A DNA stretch of 64,000 bases from Prorocentrum cordatum (GCA_963575745.1 CAUYUJ010018482.1:124514-188513), one strand, 5' to 3'; shown: positions 1 to 12,490, counted from the first letter of the stretch. A program made the numbers and translations. The notes: a model not told the origin generated them from the letters alone.

Positions 1-176
1 CATCAGCATCATCATCGTATCCTCCTCATCATCATCATCATCATCTGCATCATCATCATCAGCAGCATAATACTCGTCCTCATCTGCCTCTGTCGCCGCC
101 TCCTCCTCCACCTCCTACTCATCATCCTTTTCATCATGCTCCTCCTCCTCCTCATCATCATCATCATCATCATTAG

Positions 177-211
<35 letters not shown>

Positions 212-600
212 GCATCATCATCAGCATCATCATCATCCTCCCCCGCCTCCTCCTCCTCCTCCTCCTCCTCTTCTTCCTCCTCCTCCCCTCCTCCTCCCCA
301 TCCTCCTCCTCCTCATCATCATCATCCTCTTCCTCCTCCTCCTCGCCCTCGTCCTCCCCATCCTCCTCCACAAAAAAATTGTCATCATGTTCCTTCCTCC
401 TCCTCCTCCTCCCTCCTCCTCCTCCTCCTCCTCCTCCCCTCCTCCTCCTCCCTCCTCCTCCTCCTCCTCCTCCTCTCCGCCGTCTCGTCATCCTCCTCCT
501 CCCTCTCCTCCTCCACTCGTCCTCCTGCCCCTCCTCCTCCTCCCTCCTCCTCCTCCTCCCACCTCCCTCGTGCCTCCAACCCCCCTCCTCCTCCCCCTCC
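1..600. repeat. TCA then TCC trinucleotide microsatellite
   Basis: About 240 bases of imperfect TCA/TCG repeat pass into about 350 bases of imperfect TCC repeat. All open frames across it are homopolymeric (Ser, Leu, Pro, Met, Arg or Glu runs) and are not genes. Confidence 0.95.
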
Positions 601-699
601 TGCGCACTGACCAAAGGAAGAAGGGGCGAGGTCTCTCGATCCTGGCAAAAACTGGAGGGGGTGGCCCATCGGAGCGAGACCCTTTTTTGTCACCCTGCC

Positions 700-1386
700 A
701 GGGGATGACAGCCCTGGCAGGGGCCAGCGCCAGGGCCCCCCCTTTCAAAACGTAAGGCGGGCGGAGTGCCTGGCCGCTCTCGACGAGGTCACGGGGCCGC
801 CACGGCTCGACAAGCGGGACCCAGTCCCGTCCCATCTTGTAGCGGCCCTGGGCCAGACACCTCAGAACACGGCCTCCCCAGGCGGTGGGCGTCTGGGCAC
901 ATGGTTCACGGAAAGAGGCCTGGAGGGTAACGCCTCCAGCGCCGCAGACGGCACACACGATCCCCTTAGCCCCGCTGGCGAGGGAGATGGGGAGAGCGCG
1001 ATGGGTGACATGCCCATCGCGGGCCAGAGCGGCGAGGGCAACGTCGGCCCTGGAAAGGACGGGCGGAACCACAACCTCTGGCGGCAGCACGACACAGGCA
1101 TCCTTACGCGGCGGCAGCCTGCGCCTCCCAGGAGGAACGTGCACGGCATCAACGTCGGCCATCTTGAGGCCTATACGGCCAGTCCAGACGGTGAGAAACT
1201 TAACAACCTTGGTCTGGGCCTTAAAACTGAGACGGTACTCAGGCGATACGCGAGAGTAGGCGGCGGCCTCCTTTGGTGCGGCGTCGGCAAGCTGGTTGCC
1301 TGCGCGCTGGCGTTCGGAGATGACACCTCGCTCGAGGTCGCTTCTGGAGGTGTGGGCCTTGACCTTGTGCAAACGCAGACAATCAA
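700..1386 (-). pseudogene. LINE ORF2 fragment: C-terminal half of RNase H and tail
   Basis: This frame resumes the RNase H domain interrupted at the C9 run. It shows the catalytic-loop His in KVKAHTS and then GNQLADAAPKEAA, the conserved Asn-x2-Ala-Asp element with the last acidic residue. About 150 residues of Gly/Val/Pro-rich tail follow, with CAVCGAGG. The frame then drifts into the TCC microsatellite, so no natural stop can be chosen. The two halves fit each other without a visible gap, so a single-base change in the homopolymer is enough to explain the break. It could be a real mutation or a sequencing error in a run of nine identical bases. Confidence 0.7.
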
Positions 1387-1395
1387 CCCCCCCCC

Positions 1396-2680
1396 ACGAT
1401 CATCGAGGCAGGCCCACACCTGGATCCAGATATCAGCCCAGGCCGATTTGGCCGAGCAACAAAAGGCTTTTCCCCGCTGCCAGACTCCTGCAAACACGAA
1501 CTGAGAATCGGTCCAGAAGGTGGCGCCAGGGCCAGACAAACGAAGGGCCATGAGGAAGGCCCAAAGCTCGCAAGCGCCGATGTCATACATTCCCGCGGGG
1601 AGGCCGCCAGCGACGACCGCGGCCGCGGTGGGCCGATCGTCCTGAAGAGCGACACAGGCCCAAGCGAGGGACTGGGCAGCGGGGGGGAGCTCTCCGTCGA
1701 GGAGGCTCCCGTCTAGAAAGACATCTCCGTCCAGCATGCTGGGGTCTCCTTTCACCCAGACCTCCGCGGGGGGAGGGGGCGAGGGAGGAGGAGGAGCAGG
1801 CAGCGGCACCAGCAGCCTCTCGGCGAGGAGGCGAACGGGAGGGCTGCCGCTGGCACGAAGAAGGGAGGCGGCCACGGGTGGGGTTTCGAGACCGAAGACC
1901 TGTTCGTGACCAGGACACGCGAGGTGCCTGTGCAGCAGAGTGCCTGGTGACTCGAGGCAAACCTGGCAAACAGACGATTCAGAGAGCCTGCACTCCGCCT
2001 GACGCGCCTGCGGCCACTGACCTCCCGAGACGACGGAGACGATGTACGCTTTTTCCTGGTCAGTGAGCGCTCGCATGCCCGAAAAAATTGGGGCCGGGAA
2101 TGACCCGCGCGGAAAGGCAGGCTGGTCGAGATGCTCGGCTACCCTGTGCCAACACCAAGCATCCACGACGCGCGTCAGCGCGAGCACGATCGTGCGAGGG
2201 CACAGCTCCACCAGTGAAAAATAGCCGACGACGGGATGAAACCATCGTAGGCCGTCTATGCTGATACCCAGTCTCTTGGCCGTAGCCACGCATGCGGAGA
2301 ACGGCCCACGGATAGCTTTCCAGGGAAAGGAGTGCCCTTCCAGGGCGCGGCAGGCCCCTTGGAGGCCAGCCACGACGACGCCCCGCGGGACCCAGGACTC
2401 CCAGACCGCGGTGGCGAGGTGGAGGAGGGGCGAGATATTCAAAGCATACGCGGGGTCGAGCTGCCGAACACCTAACAGCTGCAAAAGTAAGGTGAGGTTG
2501 CGCCCGTGAAGGCGCTGACATTGGACGCTGGCCTGCAAAAATCTTGCTTGTCGGAGCTCGGTGTCCGAGCTGCCCATCACCCCCGACCCGTACGCGGTGG
2601 AAGCCTGCACGGCAGCTCGGACCATGTGATGAGCTACGCGCTTGCGCAGCTTGCTGGCGATTGAAACTATCCTGCGCCCC
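1396..2680 (-). pseudogene. LINE ORF2 fragment: zinc motif and N-terminal half of RNase H
   Basis: This frame reads about 430 residues before losing sense at the poly-C tract. It begins as a helical region typical of LINE sequence between RT and RNase H. It then shows CQVC followed by HRHLAC, a CxxC-H-C zinc-binding pattern that precedes RNase H in many dinoflagellate LINEs. RNase H follows, with the first acidic residue in VFLDGSL, the Glu in ACELWAF and the second Asp in WTDSQF. The remaining RNase H residues lie in the next feature in another frame. There is no plausible start codon, because the 5' part of the gene was never copied or has been lost. The domain order is seen directly. The assignment as LINE rather than LTR RNase H rests on the zinc motif upstream and the second, similar locus at 11.8-13.4 kb. 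Confidence 0.75.
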
Positions 2681-3215
2681 TCCTCCTCCTCCTCATCCTC
2701 CTCCTCGTCCTCCTCCTCTTCCTCCTCCTCCTCCACATCCTCGTCTTCATCCTCCACATCATCATCCTCCTCCTCCCCCTCCCCACACCACCTCCTCCAT
2801 AATCATCCTCCTCCTCCTCCCCTTTTCCTCCTCCTCCTCCTCCTCCACATCCACATCCCCTCCTCATCCTCCCCCTCCTCCTCCTCCCCCTCCTCCGCAT
2901 CCTCCTCCTCCTCCCTCCTCCTCCTCCTCCTCTCCTCCTCCTCCTCCTCCTCCTCCTCCTCCTCCGCCGGCCGCCGCCGCCTCCTCCTCCTCTCCCCCTC
3001 CCCCTCCTCCTCCTCCTCCTCCTCCTCCTCCTCATCCTCCTCCTCCTCCTCCTCCTCCTCATCCTCCTCCTCCTCCTCCTCGCCCTCCTCCTCTTCCTCC
3101 TCCTCCTCCTCCACAGCATCGTCTTCCTCCTCCACATCTTCCTTCTCCGCCTCCTCCTCCTCCTCCTCCGCCTCCACTTTGTTCTCTTTTTCCTCATCAT
3201 CATCCTCCTCTTCTT
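2680..3215. repeat. TCC microsatellite
   Basis: Imperfect TCC repeats with interspersed TCA and TTCC units. Only homopolymeric frames are present. Confidence 0.95.
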
Positions 3216-4660
3216 CTCATTAGTATTACTACTATGATTATTCTTAATGTTACTAATACTCTTCTTTATGCGTAGTAGTATTGCTAGTGTTATTGTTATT
3301 AGTATTAGTCGTATCATTACTAGTAATAATACGAGCGTTCGTAGCATTATTAGTGTTACTGTTATTATTAGTATTACTAATATTAATATAATTACTAATA
3401 TTAATATTATTATCCTTAATAATAAAATTACGCTTATTAGTATTATTAGCAGTGGTAATATTACTTTCATAATTATTATTAGTATTAGTATTAATATTAT
3501 TATTAATAGTAGTAGTAGTAGTAGTAGTAGTAGTAATAGTGTTGTTACTTTTCGTAGTATTAATATTATTAATAGTATTCGTATTAATAGTATTACGATT
3601 ATGGGTTTTAATGTATTATTATTGGTATTATCAGTATCATTATTAGTCGTATTATTATTAGTATTAGTAGTAGTATTAGTAGTAGTATTAGTACTGCCAT
3701 TATTATCAGAATTAGTATCATCATCATTGTTATTAGTATTATTACTTAGCTATTGTTAAAATTACAATTGTTATGTTTATCCTCATCACCATCATCATTA
3801 ATATCGTTAGTATTAGTACCATCGATAGTAATATTCGTGTTAGTGTTATCAATTTTGTTATCAGTAGCATGATTAGTAGTAGTATAAGTATTATGAGCAC
3901 GAATAATAGTATAAGTATTGGTATTGTCAGTATTAGTATGATCGGTACGCTTATTACTATATAATTGCGATTACCATGGTTATTAATGTTATTAGTAGTG
4001 TTATTGTTATGGATAGTATTAGTATGAGCGGTATTATTATTACGATTAATCTTAATGTTAGTATGAGTATTAGTTACATTAGTCGTATTATTGCGATTAT
4101 TGGTAGTGGTATCAGTATTAGTATTAGTATTAGTAGTAGTAGTAGTAGTAGTGGTATTAGTCTTAATATTATTACTAGTATTAGTATTAGTATTAGTATT
4201 AGTATTAGTATTAGTATTAGTATTAGTATTAGTATTAGTATTCGCATTAGTAGTAGTATCAGTATTAGTATTAGTATTAGTATTAGTATTAGTATTAGTA
4301 GTAGTATTAGGATTAGGATTAGTAATAGTATTAGTATTAGTAGTAGTATTAGTGTTAGTAGTAGCAGTATTACTGTCATGATTAGTAATAAGACTATTAG
4401 TACTACTAATAGTAGTAGTAGTAGTATTGTTAGCTATAGTGTTGTTAGTGTTAGCAGTAGTAGCTTTAATAATACGATTAGTAATATTAGTATTCGTAGT
4501 AGTATTGATAGAACTATTAGTAGTAGTAATACTTGTAACATCAGTAATATTATCATTATTAGTGTTATCAGTTTTCTTATGATTGATATCAGTATTACTG
4601 ATAGTTTTCGTCTTCTAATTAGTAGCATTATTATTCATAATATGATTCCTACCCTCCGTA
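3215..4660. repeat. Degenerate TTA/GTA (ATT/AGT) microsatellite
   Basis: About 1.4 kb of alternating ATT and AGT triplets with point changes. The most regular stretch, an 18-bp alternation AGTATT, is near 4180-4300. A 457-residue frame here is Ser/Ile repeat only and is not coding. Confidence 0.93.
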
Positions 4661-4699
4661 TTATCATGCGTCTTCTTATTCCTATTATTCTTGTTAATC

Positions 4700-5300
4700 A
4701 GTTCCTTAGTATCCTCCCCCCCCTCCTCCTCCTCCTCCTCCTCCTCCTCCTCCTCCTCCGCCTCCTCTTCCTCCTCCTTCCCCTCGTCCTCATCCCCCTC
4801 CTCCCCCTCCTCCCTCTCCTCCACCTCCTCTCCCTCTTCCTCCTCCTCCCCCTTCCCCCCCTCCTCCCCCCCTCCTCCCTCCTCCTCCTCCCTCTCCTCC
4901 TCCTCCTCCTCCTCCTCCTCTTCCTCCTCCCCCTCTTCACTCCCCCTCCTCCCCCTCACGCCTCCTCCTCCTCCTCCTCTCCTCCTCCTCTCACTCGGTC
5001 CTCCTCCTCCTCCTCCTCCTCCTCCTCCTCCTCCTTCCTCCCTCCTCCTCCTCCTACTCCCCTCCTCCCCTCCTCCCCCTCCTCCGACCTCCTCCTCCTC
5101 GTCCTCCTCTCCTCCTCCTCCTCCTCCTCGTCCTCCTCCTCCTCCTCCTCCTCCTCCTCCTCGTCATGTTGCTCCTCCTCATCCTCCTCGTCCTCTTCAT
5201 CTTCCTCCTCATCCTCCTCTTCCCCATCCGTTTCCTCTCTTTTCCTCTTCCTCCTCCCTTCGTCCTCGCCATCGTCCTCGCCATCGTCCTCCATTTTTTC
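4700..5300. repeat. TCC microsatellite
   Basis: About 600 bases of TCC/TCCCC repeat. No non-repetitive coding content. Confidence 0.95.
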
Positions 5301-5439
5301 TCGTCATAATCCTCTCCCTTTCTCCCCCACCTCTTCATCTTCATCCTGATATGAGCATGATCGTTCTTACTCGGCATACTACCGCGCTGATATTTTTATG
5401 CGTTGACTTATCATGCAAAATAATACCAGTAGCATGAGT

Positions 5440-5598
5440 ACTGTTAGTAGTGCTTGCCATATTTGTATATGTATACGAGTATTGATATTAATATTACTAG
5501 TATCATTGTGCGTAGCTGTGTTATTACTATGCTAGTATTATCACTACTAGTACCAGTAGCACCCTTACTGTTGGCAGTATTGTTGTTGTTGTTGTTGT

Positions 5599-5649
<51 letters not shown>

Positions 5650-6078
5650 CAGCAGTAGTAGCAGTAGTAGTAGTAGTAGTAGCAGTAGTAGTAGTAGTTG
5701 TAGTAGTAGCAGCAGTAGTAGTAGTAGTAGAAGAAAAAGTGGGAGTGGTAGTAGTAGTAGTAGTAGTATGAGTATGAGTAGTAGCATTATGGAAATATGG
5801 TCGTGTCATTAGTATTGATAAGTTAACAGACCTATGATTCCTAGTAATATTAGTAGTGGTGGTAGTGTTACTGGTGGTATCATTGTCCATAGTTTACCGT
5901 CATGATCTGAAACAGTCGAAATAATGTTCCTCGTGTTCGGCGTAATATTATGAGTGTAACTGGTAGTACCATTAGTTGTACTGTTAGTAGTAGTAGTTAT
6001 ACGGCTGATACTATTAGTAGTCGTAGTACTACTATGGTTACTACTACTATTACGACTACGACTACGACTACGACTACG

Positions 6079-6134
<56 letters not shown>

Positions 6135-6167
6135 GATTACTACTACGATCACTACTACTACTACTAC

Positions 6168-6239
<72 letters not shown>

Positions 6240-6244
6240 CTACG

Positions 6245-6282
<38 letters not shown>

Positions 6283-6330
6283 CACTACTACTACTACTAC
6301 GACTACTACGACTACTACTACTAGGTGGTT
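5440..6330. repeat. TAG and ACT trinucleotide arrays with degenerate spacer
   Basis: 5590-5775 is a GTA/TAG array with GCA interruptions. 5780-6040 is degenerate sequence of the same composition. 6040-6325 is an ACT array. The two clean arrays read as the same trinucleotide class on opposite strands, so they could pair as one large imperfect hairpin. Confidence 0.9.
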
Positions 6331-6359
6331 ATTCTTCATCTTCGCGTTCGCTAACAATG

Positions 6360-6720
6360 GCTGGGTAAGGGCAAGGGTACGTGTAAGGGTAATTACGTGT
6401 AAGGGTAAGGGGAAGGGTAAGGGTAGTGGTAAAATGGTAAGGGTAAGGGTAAGGGTAAGGGTACGGGTAAGGGTAGGGTAAAGGGTAAGGGTAAAGGGTA
6501 GGGGGAAGGTTGGAAAAGGGGTAAGGGTAAATGGTAAGGGTAAGGTAAGGGTAAGGTTGAGGGTAAGGGTAAGGGACAATAAAAGAAAAAAAAAGAAAAA
6601 AGACAGGGGAAAAGAAAAAAGGGTGAGGGTGAGGGTAAGGGTAAGGGTAAGGGTAAGGGTAAGGGTAAGGGTAAGGGTAAGGGTAAGGGTAAGGGTAAGG
6701 GTAAGGGCAAGGGTCAAGCT
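6360..6720 (+). repeat. GGGTAA hexamer array, telomere-like but not canonical
   Basis: About 360 bases of AAGGGT hexamers, perfect in 6625-6710 and degenerate elsewhere, with an A/G-rich interruption at 6580-6620. The unit is GGGTAA, not the GGGTTTA usual for dinoflagellate and plant telomeres nor vertebrate GGGTTA. It is therefore an interstitial hexamer satellite and not evidence of a chromosome end. Confidence 0.85.
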
Positions 6721-7590
6721 AGCCAGCTCGAGCGAGTCAAGCACGGCATGCCCATTCACACCCGCCCTCCCACAACATAAGAAACAGTGATGGCACAACT
6801 GGGGGCTGCGCGGGCATTTCAGCGCGGGGGGGGAGGGGGGTGTGCCGCGCCCAAATCTTGCCATGCACTTTTGCTGGCTGGACGACAAGAACAGCTATGT
6901 GGGCAGGGAAAATCAGCATGGCATTGTTTCTGACAAGTAAGGTGGCCCCTCCCGCCTTGGGGTTGCCCCAGAAGTCCGCGCGCGCTGTGCGCCGCGCCCG
7001 ATTCCTGCCACGCATTTCGCATCGTCGAGGACAAGACAGGCCATGATGAAAGGAAAAACTGCAATTCGGTATTGTTTTTTTATAATCAGGATGGGAGGGC
7101 CCGCAGCCCGCATGGAAGTCCGCGCGCGATGCGCGCCGCGTCCCACTGCTGCCACATATTTCGCACCGTCGGCGACAAGGCAGGCCATGCTGAGAGGAAA
7201 AAGCGGAGACTTTGTATAGATTTTTTACAGTCAGGATGGGCGGGCCCAGATTGACGGCCGCGCGCGCGATGTGCGCCGCGTCCCATATGCGCGCCGCGTC
7301 CCACTGCTGCCACATATTTCGCACCGTCGGCGACAAGGCAGGCCATGCTGAGAGGAAAAAACAAAGACTTTGTATTGATTTTTGACCATCAAGATGGGCG
7401 GGCCCAGATTGACTGCCGCGCGCGATGCGCGCCGCGTCCCATTCCTACCACGTTTGTCGCATCGTCGACGACAAGAAAGACGATGTTGAGAAGAAAAACG
7501 GCCACTTTGTATTGATGTTTTACAGTCCGGATGGGAGGTCCCGGATTGGGTCGCTATCGGCCAGAATACGAGGCAGGTGGGGGTATATAA
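6711..7590. repeat. Satellite block 1 (~140-bp units)
   Basis: Degenerate units of about 140 bp, recognised by recurrent GTCCGCGCGCG, a segment near GCATCGTCGACGACAAG, and a TTTGTATTGATTTTTTACAG spacer. Landmarks at about 6970, 7112, 7258 and 7415 give the spacing. The whole block is paralogous to 9130-9868. A side repeat at 6715-6823 recurs at 7595-7703. No coding function is seen; the ORFs through it are repeat translations. Confidence 0.85.
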
Positions 7591-7594
7591 TAAT

Positions 7595-7869
7595 CAAGCT
7601 AGCCAGCTCGAGCGAGTCAAGCATGGCATGCCCATTCCCACCCGCCCTCCCACAACATAAGAAACAGTGATGGCACAACTGGGGGCTGCGCGGGCATTTC
7701 AGTGCGAATGGAGGATACCCCAGGACACCGCATTGACTTCCGCGCGGGATGTGCGCCGCGTCCCATTCCCGCCACGCATTTCGCATCGTCGACGACAAGC
7801 CTGGCCATGTTGAAAGGAACGACGGACACGTTCCGCCCTCCCACAACACAAGAAACAATGCTGGCGCAA

Positions 7870-7870
<1 letters not shown>
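7595..7870. repeat. Satellite-derived segment, copy of 6715-6823 plus one unit
   Basis: 7595-7703 nearly repeats 6715-6823, beginning CAAGCTAGCCAGCTCGAGCG, and is followed by one further diverged satellite unit. Confidence 0.8.
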
Positions 7871-8855
<985 letters not shown>

Positions 8856-9124
8856 TAGCCCTGAGTCGCCGAAAGATCGTTCCAAGACGCCCAAGATGGC
8901 CTCCAGACGGCCGTAGCGCCAACAAACCGCGGGGAGACTCAGGAGGCCCTCCAAGAGCCTGAACAAGCAAAAACCTCCCAGGCATTCGTCACCCCAGGGC
9001 CTCCTGGAACGCCCCGGCGCCCAATGAATTGGCGAGCTAAAAACGTGCGCCGAGCCAAAGCAGGAGCGTAACTTTGAGAAAGTTTCGCTCGGCGCCCAAG
9101 CGAGAAGGTCATTTCATTCACTTC

Positions 9125-9868
9125 GAGCGGGGGGGGGTCTGCCGCGCCCAATTCTTGCCATGCATTTTTGCGGGGTGGACGACAAGAACAGCTATGTGGG
9201 CAAGCGAAAATCAGCATGGCAGTGCTTCTCACAAGTAAGGTGGCCCTCCCGCCTTGGGGTTGCCCCAGAAGTCCGCGCGCGATATGGGCCGCGCCCCACT
9301 CCTGCCACGCATTTCGCATCGTCGACGACAAGACAGGCCATGATGAAAGGAAAAACGGCAACTCTGTATTGTTTTTTACAATCAGGATGGGAGGGCCCGC
9401 AGCCCGCATGGACGTCCGCGCGCGATGCGCGCCGCGTCACACTCCTGCAACGTATTTCGCACAGTCGGCGACAAGGCAGGCCATGCTGAGAGGAAAAAAA
9501 AGAGACTTTGTATTGATTGTTAACAGTCAGGATGGGCGGGCCCGGATTGACGGCCGCGCGAGATGCGCGCCGCGTCCCATTCCTACCACATATGTCGCAC
9601 CGTCGGCGACAAGGCAGGCCACGCTGAGGAAAAAACGAAGACTTTGTATGGATCGTTTACAATCAGGATGGGCGGGCCCAGATTGAGTGCCGCGCGCGAT
9701 GTGCGCCGCGTCCTATTCCTGCCACGCTTATCGCATCGTCGACGACAAGAAAGACGATGCTGAGGAAAAAACAAAGATTTTGTATTGATTTTTTACAGTC
9801 CGGATGGGAGGTCCCGGATTGGGCCGCTATCGGCCGGAATACGAGGTAGGTGGGGGTATATTCTGATA
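9125..9868. repeat. Satellite block 2, paralogue of block 1
   Basis: It carries the same succession of units and the same unique junctions as 6840-7590, about 2,296 bp downstream, ending in the same CGGATGGGAGGTCCCGGATT segment. Landmarks near 9272, 9412, 9555 and 9690 give the ~140-bp period. 8860-9125 between the TAG array and this block is unassigned. Confidence 0.85.
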
Positions 9869-9912
9869 AGGAACAAGGATAAGGGTAAGGGTAAGGGTAA
9901 GGGTAAGGGTTC
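9868..9912 (+). repeat. Short GGGTAA hexamer array
   Basis: About six hexamers of the same motif as 6360-6720, lying directly after satellite block 2. The hexamer array and the satellite are therefore associated in both places. Confidence 0.85.
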
Positions 9913-10176
9913 GGGTTCTACAAATCCCACCAGCCCTTTGGGCGTGAGTGGTTTAGCGAGCTCTCTCTGTTCTCAACCCCCCATCTTCCCCTTCGGGGAG
10001 GGGTAAACCGTTTACCCCTCCCCCTACCCCCTCCCCCTGGACCTGGACAGGGAGTCCGGGGCGTAGTCAGGGTGTTTTTTTTGTCTCCTGGGAGGGCCAA
10101 AAAACGACGACCCTCACGAGGATTCTGGCCCCGTCGGGGGGATACAGTTTGGCCCCTCTGCTCTTCTTTGAAACCA

Positions 10177-10330
10177 AAATCGCTGATTTTACCACGGTTT
10201 TGGCCCCATTTTGGCGTCCTGAGGGGGCCGCGCTCATTTCCTTCATGGCAAAATCATTGATTTTACGAAGGTTTTTGGCTCATTGTGTCCTTCTCAGGGG
10301 GCAGCGCTCCTTTGCGCTTCTGAGGAGGTC
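10177..10330 (+). repeat. Two tandem ~75-bp units
   Basis: Each unit has AAAATC-x-TGATTTTAC, a TTTTGGC core and a ...GGGGG-C-GCGCTC end. 9912-10177 before it is C-rich and unassigned. Confidence 0.75.
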
Positions 10331-10625
10331 GCAAGAGGCCCCCAGATGGCCCCAAGAGGCCCCCAGGAGCCTCCCAAGAGGCCTCCAAGAGGCCCCCAAG
10401 AGGCCCCCAAGAGGCCCCAAGAGGCCCCCAAGAGGCCCCCAAGAGGCCCCCAAGAGGCCCCCAGAGGCCCCACGAGGCCCCCAAGAGGCCCCCAAGAGGC
10501 CCCCAAGAGACCCCCAAGAGGCCCCAAGAGGCTCCAAGAGGCCCCCAAGAGGCCCCACGAGGAGATGCCCCCAAGATGTCTCCAAGAGGCCCCAAGAGGC
10601 GCCGAAGACGCCCTCAGAGGCCTCC
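10330..10625. repeat. CCCAAGAGGCC minisatellite
   Basis: About 25 tandem 11-12-bp units of CCCAAGAGGCC and variants. The same motif forms arrays at 17330-17960 and 43560-43690. Confidence 0.92.
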
Positions 10626-10689
10626 GACCAAAAGACATCTACTTCTACTTCTACTCCTACGACTACTACTACTACTACGACTTCGACTC

Positions 10690-10995
10690 CACGCCCGAAC
10701 GACTCACACCAGGACGAGGCGCCCGAACGACTCACACCACGAGGAGCCCGAACGACTCACACCAGGACGAGGGCCCCGAACGACTCACACCACGAGGAGC
10801 CCGAACGACTCACACCAGGAGGAGGAGCCCGAACGACTCACACCAGGACGAAGGGCCCGAACAACTCACACCACGAGAAGCCCGAACGACTCACGCCAGG
10901 ACGAAGAGCCCGAACGACTCAAACCACGACGAAGAGCCCGAACGACTCACACCAGGAAGAAGGGCCCGCACGACTCACACCAGGACGAGAGGCCC
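10690..10995. repeat. ~30-bp minisatellite
   Basis: Units begin CGAACGACTCACACCA and end in GACGAGG-type segments of variable length. Every frame is open across the array (Thr-His-Thr-Arg, Asn-Asp-Ser-His), which is a repeat artefact and not a gene. Confidence 0.9.
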
Positions 10996-11195
10996 GGAGA
11001 TATGCGGGGGCAGGCGGAAACACGCCTGAAAAACACGACTGTCGGCATGCTTCGCAAGAGTTGCTGTTTTGAGATGGGCTGGTGGGGATACGCGAAGCGT
11101 GAAGAATTCAATTAAAACCAAATAAGAGGGAATAGGAGTTCGATCGGAATCGTCCCAAGGAGCCACACAGAGATCGGCTACGAATACCAGAATTC

Positions 11196-11430
11196 TGATA
11201 GTACACGAAGGTGGGGTTCGGAAATCAACAATTTCGCCATTCGCCAATAAGAAAACACTACAGGGGCTATAGAGCCAATAGTACACGAAGATGAGGTTCG
11301 GAAACCCATTGATTCTAACAGTTCACGAAGATGGGGTTCGGAAGCCCACAATTGGGCCGTTCGCTAGAAAGAAAACAACACAAGGGCTATAGAGCAAATA
11401 GTACACGAAGGTGAGGTTCGGAAACCGATT
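11196..11430. repeat. Two ~120-bp tandem units
   Basis: 11196-11280 and 11317-11400 share ACACGAAGGTGGGGTTCGGAA, AATTTCGCCATTCGC-like and AAGGGCTATAGAGC segments. Half-units at 11281 and 11401 repeat the GTTCGGAAACC part. Confidence 0.8.
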
Positions 11431-11570
11431 GCGCAGGCGCCCTATTGGGCACCCAGCGCATGCGAATCGCATTGGCAACCCGACGCGCGGGAATATCATT
11501 GGGCATCCGCGGCCAACGGGGTCCAACTGACAACGCGCTGCGCGGGGAAACCTATTGGCTACGCGTCGCG
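11430..11570. promoter_or_regulatory. Cluster of four ATTGG (CCAAT) motifs in CpG-rich DNA
   Basis: ATTGG occurs four times at roughly 35-45-bp spacing, each followed by GC-rich GCGCG elements. It could be a degenerate tandem repeat or a CCAAT-type upstream region. No convincing gene starts beside it, so a promoter role is only possible. Confidence 0.25.
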
Positions 11571-11801
11571 CGTGCATGCTGTTTCACGCGCAAGCGGCGT
11601 CCGGGTCCGCGCGCGGCCGCCCGTCGCGCGTGCCCGCCGCACGCTGGCGCTGCCGCCTCACACGACGGAACCCCAGGGCGCGCGACTGGCGCAGCGCAGG
11701 AAGTGGTCTTTCTCACCCCTCTGCCCCCCGCCGTACTTCAAGGCAAGCAACAAACAAACAAGCAAACAGGGCGGCGGCCTTCGCTTCGCGCGCCCCGCCC
11801 T

Positions 11802-12490
11802 TCACGTCCTCCGCGGCGTCGGCGACATGAAACGGAGTCGCGGCCGCGCTCGGACTGCGAGCCCCCCGCGGCCCCCCGCCACCAGGGGGCGCGGACGACG
11901 AAGGCGGCGCGTGCTACGCTGACTGAATCGCAACAGGCGCGCGTGGACTAGCCCGCCTCTCGGCCTTCCCCTCCAGCTAGCTGCGGCGAGCCAGACTCGA
12001 GGGCGACGCGCACAAAAAACAGAGCGCTCCACGCCCCCCACATAAGCAAGGTGGGCGGCTCGGTCGGCCACCGTCCCACCCTCAGCAAAAAGGCAATGGA
12101 GGAAAAAGTCAGGCGCCTCGCGCGGGGGCACCGGCGACGACCTCCTCAAAGTCAGGCACGCCGGAGCCGCCCCAGGGCACTCGACCAGCGCATGCCGATC
12201 TCCACCGAAAACGGGCAAAGGCCAGGCGCCACTCATCCGGACGAGCGCCTAAGCGCGGAGGTCAGCCCAGAGCGCAGGTGCCCGCTCAACCCCAGCAAAT
12301 CCACGAGCGGCCAAGACGGCGCGGGACAGACGGCCGCGAAGGAGAAGCCAAGGGCGGCAAGGATGGGCGCAGCCGCTTCCTGGCAGGCTGCGCGGTCATA
12401 CCCCGGCATCGCAGGCCGCAACACCTGCCACGTATAGGCTTGGGCGAGCGCTCGACGCGCCTCGGGGCAGCGCTTCGCCGCGCCCACCGG
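11802..12490 (-). pseudogene. LINE ORF2 C-terminal tail in two frames
   Basis: 12233-12487 continues the LINE with CPEARRALAQAYTWQVL, a central hydrophobic stretch and LSGHLRSGLTSALRRSSG. After a frame change, 11802-12236 reads HALVECPGAAPACLTL and DFFLHCLFAEGG, then AHLAYVGGVE. These blocks resemble the terminal region of the same LINE family as the RT fragment upstream. At least two indels separate the three pieces, so this is an old copy. No start or stop can be assigned with confidence. Confidence 0.55.

Larger units (their letters stand above)
600..2690 (-). mobile_element. 5'-truncated LINE fragment (C-terminal ORF2)
   Basis: The minus strand encodes the C-terminal part of a non-LTR retrotransposon ORF2: a Cys/His zinc-binding motif followed by an RNase H domain. 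The upstream reverse transcriptase is absent because the 5' side runs straight into a TCC microsatellite near 2680. The other side also merges into a TCC array, so the fragment lies between two arrays of the same motif. It is broken into two frames at a C9 run at 1387-1395. Confidence 0.8.

Noticed and set aside
136-708. Long open frames in TCC/TCA repeats (also at 2.6-3.3, 3.9-5.4, 34.2-35.2 and 38.7-39.7 kb)
   Set aside because: The translations are runs of one or two residues dictated by the trinucleotide. They have no domain and no codon signal.
6360-6720. A chromosome end
   Set aside because: The hexamer is GGGTAA, not the expected telomere unit. It is internal and is followed by more than 57 kb of other DNA.
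10330-10625. CRISPR-like array
   Set aside because: The units are contiguous 11-12 bp with no spacers, and the genome is eukaryotic.
10149-11115. Three overlapping 180-307-residue ORFs
   Set aside because: They are translations of two minisatellites; every frame is open because the unit lacks stops.
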